DNA from: Flammula alnicola
Taxonomy: Eukaryota > Basidiomycota > Agaricomycetes > Agaricales > Strophariaceae
NCBI GenBank assembly: GCA_015499995.1
Contig: JADNRV010000059.1
Location: forward strand, 186,001 to 250,000
Reading direction: 5' to 3'
Length of the DNA stretch: 64,000 nt
A model generated the notes under the pieces. The model ran no database searches, was not told where the DNA came from, and saw nothing but the letters and a program-made list of their open reading frames with translations. A program made the position numbers and the translations under genes. Positions 1 through 11,246 of the stretch are shown piece after piece; positions within the stretch are counted from its first letter, which is position 1, and every line of letters starts with the position of its first letter.

Positions 1-448
1 TTCTTGTCTTTCTTTATGTCTTCTTCATCATAGTTGGCCAACTACTTTAATTCATCCTGATCAAACTGTGCTGTCAAGGTGCAGATCTGACTGTACACTT
101 CTCTTGTAGAGGGCTTCTGGTTTGTGGATTTGCCTTTGTCGTAGAACTTGCTAGGTCCCAAGGTCTGGTTGGCCTTCTTCTTTGGGCAATCACAGAATAT
201 ATAGCCTCTTTGTTTGCAAAAGAAACAAGCACCATAATGCATTAAGTCATTTCATCCATCCAAGGACATTGCATCTACATCCATAGTGTTCAGGTCTTTG
301 TACTGAGAGCAATAGGTTTGTCTCTGGTAAAGATGCTTAGTATGGGGTGTGTGTGAACTACTAGTCAATCAAGTAGTCACTTTTAATAGACCTTGTAATG
401 TCTACCAAAGGAATGCTATCAAGCCTGACTTGCTCCACTTTTAATTAC
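1..448 (-). mobile_element. LTR family 1 leader and gag fragment, uninterrupted copy
   Basis: On the minus strand this runs from the post-LTR leader (around 448) into the zinc-knuckle part of gag (around 42). By eye it matches 33446-33815 in inverted orientation with no difference seen over about 365 bp. It also carries the three leader sites that are occupied by DNA transposons in the other copy: the KDZ target at 436-443, the pogo TA at 396-397 and the small-element TA at 362-363. It is therefore the empty-site allele for all three insertions. The element is cut by the window start, so pol is not visible. Confidence 0.8.
42..242 (-). pseudogene. Gag zinc-knuckle fragment (LTR family 1)
   Basis: A 66-residue open stretch starts at MHYGACFFCKQ and is identical in protein to 33567-33767. 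The knuckle reads CFFCKQRGYIFCDC. In the retroviral-type CX2CX4HX4C pattern the histidine position is tyrosine here, so metal binding is doubtful. The lysine-rich tail after the knuckle is typical of the nucleocapsid end of Gag. Upstream in the same frame a stop separates it from a short MDVDAM-type stretch common just before Gag knuckles in Ty3/Gypsy elements. It is a fragment, not a whole gene. Confidence 0.7.
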
Positions 449-571
449 AAGTCCTATTTATAGGAGTCGTTCTTTTTACCCAACCCTCCGCAGAAAAAAA
501 TGTTACGCTTGGAATACCGCAGGAACAACCTTCCTATTTTGGAATGATGGAATGATGCCATCTATATATTT

Positions 572-621
572 GTAATCGATTTTGATGTATAATCAATTTT
601 GATTTATAATCAATTTTGATG
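572..621. repeat. Short AT-rich tandem repeat
   Basis: A unit close to aatcaattttgattat (about 16-17 bp) occurs three times in a row with small changes. The rest of 449-753 is AT-rich and shows no gene. Confidence 0.6.
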
Positions 622-753
622 CAGTGGCTGCTTTTCGGTGTCGATTCTCATGGACGTGCGAAGATCATGTGAAATGTTATGGTTTTATCATTATAATCAT
701 ATAACGTACATATATATGTTACAGTACTTTTTTCTTCTTCTTTTTTTTTGTTC

Positions 754-866
754 GTTACATCTGAAATTATATAATTACAAAGTTGGCTTGTGGTATCAAT
801 GGCGGGAGGGTGCATGCAGTTACTGAGTTAGCAGGCAGGAGGGCAAGAGTGATGGTACGGATGCGA
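754..866 (+). repeat. Left arm of a 110 bp inverted repeat around LTR copy A
   Basis: The stretch beginning gttacatctgaaattata is found as its reverse complement at 2801-2905, with small gaps and substitutions. The arms flank the LTR at 988-2757. They may be the ends of an element that the LTR entered, or a duplicated flank. The 870-987 spacer holds no gene. Confidence 0.55.
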
Positions 867-987
867 GCCGAATGATGGTGTGTGTTTATTTTTAGATCTC
901 CATCGTCATTGCTCGGATGTGGTCGGACATCGATATGCTTTTGCCCGACGCAGTCGGGCATTTATATCTGATTCGAATTCTCCGCGC

Positions 988-2548
988 TGAAGAGACCGCG
1001 AGCGGCTAGCTCTGAACGGAATACTATTCTCCTTACCTGAGCTATTTTTAGCACTTAGTAAAGCTTACAATGTAGTCTAAATGTTACAAGTCCAGACATT
1101 ACAATGACAAGACTACTAAGGACTAGAGGAAACTATGCAAGATAACGAGGAATGCGCGGTTTAATAATGACATTATCATTAGTAACTATTGAGATAACAG
1201 TCAATACATCTAATGAAGTGTACGGAATAGGCGCCTTTCAGTAATATCTTAACCATCCGGCCTATACAGCGAGGGCGCGGATCTCTAGATTAGAAAGAAC
1301 GGACATCTAGGCACACTACAGGACAGGTCACGTGACATTGCCGAAGGCACCGAGGACAGTGGAGCAGCGGGGTAAAGCAGACGCCCATAGACGCGCCTGT
1401 AGCAACGCCGATCAAAGCTCGGATCAAAGGGATACCAAATTGGGAACACATACCATATCGGGTAATAACTTGGTACAGGAAGATTTCCGGGGTGCATAAC
1501 TCGACACAGCGAGATCCCAGATGCACGCCGAGAGTACCAGAGTATCGGGTACGGAGGACGAAGGGTTACAACCCTAATCACGAGGATTATCACAGACAGA
1601 ACGGGTGAGGATTGCCCGAGCGTCTCCGACGAGATGTAAGCGCGTCTATGCTCCGGTCAGTCGATAGCCAATGACAAGACAAGATACCAATGAAAACGAA
1701 AGGTCACGAGCCTGTCTACCACGCGGTCGAGGAGGAGTAAGTCTTGGGCGCTTAAGTTAGCCGAGCCGACGACGATCTGAGCTCCCGATCCAACCAAAAA
1801 GGCATGATTGAGTGGACGCGCACGGAAACTGTACTCCACAAGGCCGCCGCTCGCGCACAAATGCCCATGAAACCTCTATATTCTCGTCATTGCGTCTATG
1901 TCATAATATATCGTCTCAGTAGTATATAAGCAGCCCTGTAACACTGTAGAAGACAAGCAATTTACCACCCACGAGATACAAGCGCTTAAGAGTTATATCT
2001 TAAGTGTTTCACCTCTAAGTACCAAGTAGCTTCAAAGCGAGAGTCCCATAATATAAAACGAAACCAAGTAACGATATAAACGAACTGTTAAGACGAGAAC
2101 GCGTGTCTAAGTGATTCGCCAAGACAAGTAAAGAGAGTTATAAGCCAAGGAACCTGTCTAAGTGACTTGTTCAAAACCTACCCTTTGTCAAAGGACATCT
2201 GGGGACCTGGACTGTAGGGTCGGTGGACAAAGCGTCTACGCGCCTCTGGCCATTGTTAAGGGACTGTAGTGTCGGCAGATAAGACATCTGCGCGCCTCTT
2301 TCCACAAGTATAGTTTTTGAGACAAGTAAAGACAAGTTAAAGGGCATAGAGCCATCTTCTCAATTGGAGAACAAGACAAAGCAAGATCAGTTAGCAGTTT
2401 GTGCATAGAGCACTAGTTTCCGAGTACCAGACCAGAATTTACACAAGTCTATTGGACTTAAAACGACCCATTAACTATAAACGCGCCTAAGGCCTTGCTT
2501 AAGCCGTTACATAGTTAAACACCTTCTTTTATCGCGCACCTACTATCA
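988..2548 (+). mobile_element. LTR, family 1, copy A (1.56 kb)
   Basis: The start TGAAGAGACCGCGAGCGG recurs at 40888 and 61469; the last of these is preceded by a purine tract, marking it as the true LTR start. The end is placed at CTACTATCA, after which the leader GGTATCGATATTATAAAA begins. The sequence is rich in CpG compared with copies B, C and D, in which the same sites read TpG or CpA; for example gccgacgacgatc here is gccgatgatgatc in copy B. This is the least decayed copy of the LTR in the window. No open reading frame in it looks coding. Confidence 0.7.
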
Positions 2549-2757
2549 GGTATCGATATTATAAAACTATTATCCTCCCCTTGGACGAACTAAGTCAACT
2601 AAACATTGATTTGGGTGTTTGAGTGTAGTAAAGTAGTTATTAAAGGTGAAGCAAGTCGGATTTGATAGTATCTCTTTAATAAGACCCTACAAGTCTATTG
2701 AAAGCGACTACTTGATTATCTAGTAGTTCACACACACCCCGCACTAAGCATCTTTAG
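2549..2757 (+). mobile_element. Family 1 post-LTR leader, truncated
   Basis: This is the leader that in other copies leads to gag; it ends at agcatcttta with no gag following. It contains the three target sites used by transposons in the 23-33 kb copy, all empty here. 2908-3555 downstream shows no supported gene. Confidence 0.6.
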
Positions 2758-2800
2758 CGCCATGTCCCATCGCGGAAACTAAATTCACACGCTCCTTCTC

Positions 2801-2905
2801 TTGCATCCATACCATCACGATTGCCCTCCTGCCTGCTAACTGCACGCATCCTCCTGCCTTTTGTTACCATAGGCAACTTAGTAGTTATATAGTTTCAGAT
2901 GTAAC
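2801..2905 (-). repeat. Right arm of the 110 bp inverted repeat
   Basis: Reverse complement of 754-866. Shared landmarks are the run ccctcctgcctgctaact and the outer end cagatgtaac. Confidence 0.55.
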
Positions 2906-3555
2906 ACTTTTAATGTTGTATGAACCTACTAACTACGTGGTCTGTGAGGGTAACAATATAACGAAATGGAAAAAAAACACGTTGTGAATCGGCTTGGCCT
3001 CCATTTGACAGTGGTGAAAAGCCATTCGGATACACCTGTCTTTGTCGGAACATCGGTATGTGCCACTGTACTCCTTGTGTGTAGTCCCTAACTTATGTTC
3101 CGCTTGCATAGTATCATCAGCAAATGTGGTCATACCGTTGGAGAACTGCAGTGGTTTGGAAGTACTTGGCTGTCTCGCGTTGAGTCTGTAAAGTCAAATC
3201 CTAGGCCTGCTATTCACTGATTGAATGTATACACAGTATTCATTGTGCTTAATGTGGTCTTCCATCTGCAAGTTTCCGTGTACTCTCTCGAGGTCCTCAT
3301 CACTGATATTCTCTCTTTCTAGGCCCTTGTCGATGCTATACATGTCGCACACTCTCTGTCTAGTTCCTCGTCGGTGGTATTCATGTTGTCGTTGATGTCC
3401 ATGTTATCGATACCCTTGCGAACTTCTCTTTTTTCATCAAATATAACTTTGCATTTGATAACAGATGCTTTCTGTATGTTGGTTCTTGCAGTCGCGTTAC
3501 CAGCATCCTGGCCCGCAGCATTCTTTAAGGTTTGTCAATGTACAGTTGGTGAATG

Positions 3556-4578
3556 TCATGTAGATGTGCTCACATTTGTTGTCACAGTTTCGATGAGAGT
3601 CAAGGCTTTGAGGACGATGGTCATCGTAGCCCTTTTATCTTTAGATGGAAAGGCGACGAAGGATACGGTTGCACGGACAATGTCTCCTATCTTAAACTTT
3701 CCGGATTCAACGCGAACCAGTCTAGATGTTGGTCAGTACAAATTGTTGTTTACGGTCGTGTTGAATGCTCACTTGGTGTTTCTGTTGCGATCTTTGTATT
3801 CTCTCAGATAGTCCACCTTGTTGTCGTGTCCGTGAATCAGATGTTGGCCCCGGATGTTGGCCAGCACGCCATCTGAGTCAACTCCGATTTCGAAGGCTTG
3901 GCCATGTTCCTGTGGAACGTGCTTCCTAGGAGTGAAGTAACGTGCGTTTGTATCGATAGCCTCGTGCCCTTTATATGACGCGGCTTGCCACGAGCTGAGA
4001 ATATTGTTGCCTATGTAGGAGGACATAAGGTTGTAGATGTTGCCGATGTTGTTCACAGTACTTCCGAACGTTGGAGTGCTCAGGCCAGTGAGTCGCGCCA
4101 CCTGTCTGATGTATGTGGCCTTGGTTTTCAGTTTCGCTATATCCCTGATGCTTATGAGTCTCCTTGCTTTGATCGTTAGGAGGTCGCACTTAACGTACTT
4201 CGACTGGATTGGAGGAAGATCGCTACCGCAAAGTATTCCGTGAATGTGGAAGGCTTCTTCCTCGAAGTCGCCGCTGTCGTCTGATTTGATGACTCGCCAC
4301 GAATGTGGTTGGTCGATGTATATGATCTGGTAATCCGCAGTCTGCGCACAGAGAAGAATAACGTGAGTGGGACTGCAATGACAGCTCAAGTGGTGTACGA
4401 TGACCTTGATTGCGTGAACAGGCTTTGTCTCGTCATTCTTCCGGGCAGTGTGAGCTTCTACTGCTGCTTCAAGTCGGTTCTTAGCTCGTTCTGTGTCGTA
4501 TTCGGGATCCATTGCAAGGCGAATAAAGTCGGTGCGTGCTTCTGGGGTGCAGTGTTTGACCTCTCTTCTGCAGGTCAT
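3556..4578 (-). CDS. Unrecognised two-exon gene, about 323 residues
   Basis: Exon 1 (4578 to 3773) and exon 2 (3721 to 3556) join across a 51 bp GT-AG intron without breaking frame: 806 + 166 nt gives 324 codons. I do not recognise the family. The N-terminus is charged and helical (TERAKNRLEAAVEAHTARK), and the middle has a conserved-looking stretch (EEEAFHIHGILCGSDLP). Exon 2 encodes FKIGDIVRATVSFVAFPS, which resembles an OB-fold-like strand pair seen in many agaricomycete hypothetical proteins; that is only an impression. The first methionine is used as start, but the frame stays open for about ten codons upstream, so an upstream exon is possible. It faces away from the acidic gene that begins at 5370. 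Confidence 0.5.
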
Positions 4579-5369
4579 ATGATATATTTGTTCCTGCCGT
4601 TCGTTTTTTCCCCTTATGTTTTAGCGTATCCCAAGAACTGAGGCAGTAGCTCGTCGTCCGATTTTTCTCTGTCTTTTTTTCTTTTTAGATTTCCTCTTGC
4701 ATTGACTTGCTTTGAAATTGACTTTTTAGGCACCAATTAAAACCGAGCGCATAAGGTTATTCTATTGAAGAAAAAAAAAAAGGAGAAGATATTGTTGCGT
4801 GTTACCGGCGCGTCTTTATCTATGAATGTAAGTCTGCGCTCATTTGTTTCATCTCGGTCGCGTGACGAAATTTTTATATTGGTGGTCGGTACCAGTTTCG
4901 CAGATTGAGCGCGCATGCTTTGAGTGTGTCTCGGTGACCGTTCCCTGCACATTCCTACAATGGCATTCTGAATGCTCTTTCCCCTGAAAATTTGCTGATT
5001 GATCTGCCTGTCTGCTTTGCTTCCAGGAACAGCCTAGATACTCCACCTCTTTCAATTCAAATTCGTGCGCGTATCTTCTTTTTTTTTTTTTTTTTTGTCC
5101 CTTGGGGATTTAAATTTTATTATTCAGTGTATCGCCTTCGTGGTTTCTGAGGATCCGGATGGAATAGTCGGGCGCTTGCTTGTTTCAATGCGTTGTTTGA
5201 GTTTGCAAGGGACCAAAAAGAAGAAGAAGAAAAAAAGACAGAGGTGGTTCTTGTGTGTCTGCTTTTCTTGCTATCGTATTTGGCTGACAAGGTGCTACGA
5301 CCTATTTAAGATCCGCTGTTTTGCTTTTGCTGCCGTCTTTTCATTGCCTTTTCCTGGTGTTGGCCAGCA
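4579..5369. other. Intergenic, divergent promoter region
   Basis: This lies between two divergently oriented genes. It holds homopolymer tracts (A-run near 4770, T-run near 5080) and no convincing open frame. Promoters for both genes would be expected here; no specific element is recognisable. Confidence 0.4.
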
Positions 5370-7890
5370 ATGTCATCTGGCTCTGTCAAAAAGCAACGCG
5401 TAGCTGCAAAGCCTGTAAAACCGTCTGCAAAAGGTCGGCAGGCTGGGAGGTCTCAGGTCTGTTAACTTGTCTGTCCCGTGGGTTTTTTCATCCGTCTTGT
5501 CTTTTGTGGAGTTGTTCACCCCAAAAAAATCATTTTTATGTAACAGCGGTGTTGATGAGAGCGACCTTGAAGAGCCGTACGGCCTGCTCAATAATTTGTT
5601 TTTTACATTCTTTCTGACGGTGCATCGGTAGTGCATTGCCTCCTCCAGGACCTCGTCAGGCTGCCAGGGGTTCTGACATTCAGAAGACTGACACCGCTGT
5701 AGCGAGGCCCAGGCCCAGGCCAAGGTGTGTTTTGAGTGTGTGTCGGTTTTATTTGCCTGAAAATATTGTATTTTCAGACCTGTGGCAAGAGCTATCAAGG
5801 CCAAGCATCAGTCTGAGTGCGTGTCGTTCTGTCATTTTCTTTTGCGTACTTGTACTTATTGCAAACAGGGAAATTCTAGAGTTGACGTCCTCTGATGAAG
5901 ATGGTCGGAATGTTGACGAGACTTCCGCAGCTGTAGACTTTGGGTATGGAGACGGTTTCTCTTATATTTTTCATTTCTTCGTTGTGTACTAAACTGAATG
6001 TTCATGTGTCTTGCAGCATGCAAGATGTTGAAGACGATCCGGTATCTGTATCGGTCCGAAAGGTTGAAAGTCCTGAAACTTTGATTCGAACTTGGTCTTC
6101 CCATGACATGTGAGTGGTTTTTGTCGTGTTGAGTGTTTTTATGTTATCTAATCAATCCTGCAGTAGCAAGAAGCGTTTTTTGAAAGATGCTGCCATTTTT
6201 TCGGAGGACGATGAGTTTCTGTGAGCCTACCTCTATTGTCCATTGTCATAAGCTATGTTGACCCGGTTGACACGCAGAGTTAACGTGACACCTAAGAAGT
6301 CTCGACTAAACACCAGAAGAGTTATGCTCGAAGACGACTACGATGGGGTCTCTGATACAGATAACGTTCGTCGGCGTGCTGGTTTCGCTGGAGACAATGA
6401 GAAGTACTTCAACAATTTGTACACGTTGCCGCTGGCATTTCTATTGCTCATTTTCTTCTTTCTTTTATGTTTAGTTTGTCAATGTCGCCCTTGAAGCTCA
6501 ACAATTCTAGTGCAATGGACGGTCGTGATGATGTCGCCTCTGATGTTGATCCATTCATCGAGGATGATCCTTTCTTGGAGCCGATTGTGGTAAAGAGGTA
6601 CGCGCCACTGATATGCACTTATATGTGTATGTATTCGATGCTAACTATCTCATGGCGTTAGGTCTAAAGTAGATGAGAAGAAGAAGTCTACCGCTGCCTT
6701 GTCGGCCCCTGAAGAAATGCCGTCTGACGACGAGGGACTTCATCCTGAGGAGAAGGCCAACATTGTGTGAGTTATCTGCCGCTTTTTATGTATTGTGTTG
6801 CTCATGAGTCGATATTGTGTTTAGCAAAGCAATGGAAGAAAGCAGACGTGAAAGGCAAGCTGAGGGCGTGGGCACTGCAGGTGCAGGCACCAAAGTCCAT
6901 AGGACTTTCAAGGATGTATTCCCCCAGCCTCTGACCACCCCCATGATGTCCAATGGGCCTCTCTTGTACGAAGACACTATGAAATTCCGAGTTCCGTGCG
7001 TGTTTTCTGTATAAAAATTGTTGTGTTGCTTTGAATGTTGCCCTTCAGTTCACTTCCGACAAAGTGCGAGGTCTCTGACCCCGCTTTGCAAGACTCTTTC
7101 CTTGAAGTCTTGGAGTGCCAGCACAGGTTCCTCGGAAATGGCCCTTGTTCAATTCCATGAGTGGTCCGTCCAGTGTCCGAACATGGATTTCGAGTACGTG
7201 TTTATTCTAACTTGCTCGATCATGCACCTCACTCTGTCTTTTTTTTTTTTTGTTTTTTTAGTACCGCATGCAATGCTGTCCGCTTTGTCAGATACAAAAA
7301 CTTTATCAATCCATCGCGCATTTCGCCTCTGGATGTCAACATTCTTTACACTACTCACGACCGCAAAAGATCGATCTTGCAGTGCAACTACAAAACGGCT
7401 ATATGTCTTACTCCTGTCCTCTCACGAGACTCTCATCTCGTTAGCCCTGCGTCCTCTGGATTGCGCAACAAATATGTGTCTGGACACTTTCATCAGCAAG
7501 AATGGCAGCATTTTGAAGGTTTCGCCTGCATGGTGTTCGACAAACCAACTATGATTGCCCAGATACAAAATGAGGCTATCTCTTTTGTTACAATGGGTCC
7601 CTTGAAAGGTATGTGTGCTTCGACATTGTTGTTATTCATTGGTATTTCATGCTGGTTCAGCAGATCGCGAGTCGTCCTCCTCTCCTTCTAAGCTGCCGAG
7701 AAATCCTAGTATACTGTCGTCCTCTGTTCAGAAGTCGGCCGCAGGCATGCAGAATAAAAAGCTGATGGCAGATTCGGTTTTCAAATCTGTCCTCGATTAC
7801 TCTGACGATGGTAAGAGTTTTCCTGCTTCCATTTTTAAATGCCCGTTTTTCTTATCTTTTTTGCTAAATAAGTTGTATCCAGTGCCTATT

Positions 7891-8847
7891 GAGGTCTTTA
7901 TTGTCCTCCACTGATTCCTACCGGAATCCTGCGGAATCTGGTCATTCCGGAGGAATAATTTTTGGGTCATTTTGGCTGAGAGGCCAGCCAAAATGTGAAA
8001 TTTCATTCCAGAGGAATGCAGACCGGAATAAGCTGCAACCGGAATACCCAACAGGAATGGCCGGAACGGAATGGCCACCGGAATCTGGTTTTTCCAAAAA
8101 AGGAAATATGGTTATTTTTAGCAACAACGTAAAAATATCACACTATTACATAAAATGACATCAAAATGAGACTGTGGGACCTATTTCTAATCAAGATATT
8201 CTGTATTTGGCACATGCAATTTTCACAACCGCCGGCTTTGGGCGAGTTTTTTGCATTTTTCTCGATGACGAAAGCAGCTAGTCACATGATTTTGATATAT
8301 TTGTGATTCTGGAAGCGTGCTCTACATTTACTTTTTTTGGCAAAAAGTTCCCACGGTCCCCAAAACAGACCAAATAAGGGGATTTCAGTTACCCGAGTGA
8401 GATGACATATACATATTTGTAATCTCCTTAAAATTCTGAATCTGATGGTACCCCATTGACCCTGAATCTCTCAGAATTGGTTACGCAATCTACAAATATA
8501 TTATAGATAGATAGGGTATGTAGTCCGATGTTTTTGGTAGGTTAGCAACAGTTCTCTGGTTTAATGGTTAAATGGTCTGGGATATTAGCTACTGGATTTC
8601 TTCCGGGGCTCTGGGTTCAATTTCTGAAAGATGCAAAATCTTTGAGTGATATTTTTCTCTGAGTTCTGTCTAAGTCCACCAAGTTGAAGTCCTAACCGGA
8701 ATTTTGGTCATTCCTGTGGATTCTGGTCAGGATTCCTCCGGAATTGAGTCCATTCCTGTGGATTCCGGTCCATTCCTGCGGATTCCTGTCCATTCCTCCG
8801 GAATCCGGTCATTCCGGGAGGAATCAGTGGAGGAATGAAAAGTATTG
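7891..8847. mobile_element. KDZ-derived miniature element (957 bp), copy 1
   Basis: The ends match those of the long KDZ copies: left GAGGTCTTTATTGTCCTCC, right (reverse complement) CAATACTTTTCATTCCTCC, both followed by ACTGATTCC. Subterminal arrays of ccggaat/attcctccggaat words fill both ends. The 8-bp target duplication is TGCCTATT at 7883-7890; on the right it is tgccattt, explained by loss of one T. The core (8150-8690) has no coding frame. It carries no transposase and would need a KDZ transposase in trans. Confidence 0.8.
8557..8624 (+). other. tRNA-like pol III A and B box pair inside copy 1
   Basis: TGGTTTAATGG (8557-8567) fits an A box and GGTTCAATTTC (8614-8624) is one or two changes from a B box, at a spacing normal for tRNAs and tRNA-derived SINEs. 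A full cloverleaf cannot be drawn with confidence. Confidence 0.3.
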
Positions 8848-9049
8848 TGCCATTTATGATGCGCGCGATCACCCTTTTAATTTTGCCTCCGAACTGGAGG
8901 ACATAGCATCTGTACTACCCAGGTTCCAAGGAGAGTTGCCCCTTCATTCTTTCGTTGTTGTGGGGTACTCTCTGGGCCACTACGATAAAGACGGTCGCTC
9001 TAACTTGACAACCAATATTCTATTTGCGATCCTCCTGGGAACTGAATAA

Positions 9050-9743
9050 GTAAGGTTCACATGTGAATTCCGTGAACATTTCTGCTTATATCTGATTATT
9101 CTAGGTTTTTTATATATATCTGCAAACGTTCCTTGAAAGCTGGCTCCTTTTTTTCTTTTTTGGTCTGTGACATTGTTTATTTATTGCAGTATCCATACTC
9201 ATTCAACCGGCTCAAGGGCTAAAGCACGACTCCAGGTTATTCAACTGGCCTCTTTGTATATATGTGCTTTGGATCGCGTGGCTTCTTGGTCGCAAATCTT
9301 ACATATTATCATTGTGCTCTCCGCGTTCGTTGCCCTTGTAGTATACCCTGTCCCTGTATTTATTTTGTCGTCGTTTCAAGCTCTGTATGTGTCTCGGTTG
9401 TCAGGTTCTGTACATAATGTTGATAAGTGCTGCTCGGTGATATCCAATTCAATCCCCAATAGCTCCTTCATAGCTGTCTCGTCTATATAAAGCCAGAGAT
9501 GGGCAAGATGCAGGCGCGGCGCTTTTATTGTGTTTATCGTGTTTCAGAATAAATTTGTTTTTATTTGTGCAAAGTTGAAAATATATCTATGGGTAAGAAA
9601 CCGATGTTCCTCGAACGTCTTCTTTCTCTCATTACACCTTCACGTATAAAGCTCACTGCCTTCTGTGCCTTGCTTTCTTCCAGTTTTCTTTATGGCCTGT
9701 ATGACCGCGTAGCATACGTTGGGTCTGGAAGTGAGTATTAGCT
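9050..9743 (+). other. Unassigned stretch between acidic gene and Helitron gene
   Basis: An acceptor-like site near 9189 and a 107-codon open frame (9167-9490) could be a last exon of the upstream gene, but no reading continues the protein cleanly. tctatataaagccag at 9481-9495 resembles a TATA box ahead of the Helitron reading frame. Confidence 0.3.
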
Positions 9744-11246
9744 GTGTATCTTAATGTGTCTTGCACCGACTTACACTCGTTTTTTCTCCTTTCAGCGCTG
9801 CGGCGTATCCCGTCTCACAGCCCAGGGGATGGCTTATCCTTAATGAATGATCATAAAATGCTGGATATTACAGTACTGTCTACGGCAATAAACTCGCATG
9901 ATACCTATATGATAGCAAATACAGCGGGTACTCTGCCTACTTGCCTTGTATTAAATGATGGTAGGGTAGCGCGTGCTACGTCAATCCCTTGTGCTTGCTT
10001 GCCTTCTGACTATGTAACAGTCGGTCGGTATGCATTGGAAAGTCCGCTGCCCCGCCTGCTCCTTAATATATGCAGATTAGGTGACTTTCTGTTTGATTAC
10101 ACGTCATCTTCTCACCACAAAATCTATCATAGATGGGGTCTCATTTCTAATAACATTATGCCTATTTGCGATCTAAGGCGCCTTGCCATGTTCGTAGCAT
10201 TGACGTGCACCCGGAACATGGTTAAGTGTGCTGATTACTGGTACAGAGTCTCTCGATTTACTCCTGTCACTGGGATACACTGCGGATTGTGTCCATGTCC
10301 ATCCTTCGAAGACCTTGTCAACTTCGTGTTGGATTTATCTATTGCAACATTGTTCTCGTGCTGCAGGTGCAAGGAATATGATGTCAGTGTATTATCTTCT
10401 TTATTTAATCTTTTCCATGCTGGAAAATATCACGCGTGTTTGCCCTCATTCGATTCTTCTGTGCATGAAGGAGGGGGTAATATTGTTCGAGTGGTTTCGT
10501 CAGCACTATTGAAACCACGGCTGATACCCCATGAGCGGTGTGTCTCTCTTAAACCAGATGCTCGTTATCGGTTTGTCAAATATCTATTGAATACGGATCT
10601 AGCAGATATTGCTGTTGACAATGACCACTCTGTGTTATGTAGATTCTCGCTAGCAGAAGCTTCCAATTGGCTCTCTATTGTTGACACAATTTCCATGGCT
10701 AGAAGTCATGGTATCAGGCTGTCGTCAAAATCTCATCACAAACAGGTTGCAGAGGCATTGGCTGATCACATGTGCGACACCTGCTTGCGACATGTCTGTG
10801 TTTTTGAAGAGATAGAGGAAAAGATGCCCTGCAAGATGGCGAGTTCTGTCTGACAGAAGAGGTACAGAGATCGTTGCAAAGAAAGACAGGAACTCAAGAG
10901 TGAAAGCCTATCACCTGTGCTTCCGAGTTTTCCTCCGTGCCCTCCATCGAATGACTTGGTCGAGAAAATTATAAATGGTTTCTGTGCTGATTCAGACCAT
11001 GAGGTTCTTCAAGAGGCAGGGTGTGCAGTGTGTGGTCGACTGTGCCGCATGTCTGATTTGTCGTCCCTAGCTTGCTTTGATCATTCTCTTGACATTCTGA
11101 ATGTTCGAGGTGTAACCAGATGTGAAAGAACATCTGTATTGGAACCTATTGTTGATATACCTGGACCTGTACTTGACAAAAACTGTTCACATATACTGTA
11201 TGTTCGACCTGCACTATGTCTATTCAATCAGACAGACTCCCACTGA
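9744..11246 (+). pseudogene. Helitron Rep/helicase gene, N-terminal part
   Basis: One frame runs from about 9744 to 11246, broken only by a TGA at 10851 (CGA to TGA fits). The first 370 residues are divergent and end in a cysteine pair (CDTCLRHVC). After the stop the same frame gives the domain that normally precedes the Rep in fungal Helitrons (DUF6570-like), with landmarks EAGCAVCGRL, GVTRCERTS and GPVLDKNCSH. Near 11195 the frame slips by one base; the expected second cysteine pair (VCSTC) is in the frame of the next segment. It is cytoplasmic/nuclear replication-transposition machinery by family, but this copy cannot make a full protein as read. Confidence 0.7.

Larger units (their letters stand above)
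5370..9049 (+). pseudogene. Many-exon acidic nuclear-type protein, disrupted
   Basis: The ATG at 5370 opens a basic N-terminus (MSSGSVKKQRVAAKPVKPSA). At least ten short exons follow, split by GT-AG introns near 5457, 5737, 5944, 6108, 6222, 6412, 6597, 6767, 6996, 7200, 7607 and 7811. The first half is low-complexity, alternating acidic (SSDEDG, SEDDEF) and basic patches. The second half looks folded (CNAVRFVRYKNF, then YDARDHPFNFASELEDIAS). I do not know the family. Two lesions are visible: a one-base shift near 7137-7141, where the frame changes between LGN and ALVQFHEW, and a 957 bp miniature transposon at 7891 just inside an exon. It lies directly upstream of the Helitron gene on the same strand and might be the element's first gene. 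The end at 9049 is an in-frame TAA and is uncertain. Confidence 0.5.

Noticed and set aside
1285..1593. Minus-strand 102-codon frame in LTR copy A (and its relatives at 22046, 61748)
   Set aside because: Repeated only because the LTR is repeated; frame is not conserved among copies.
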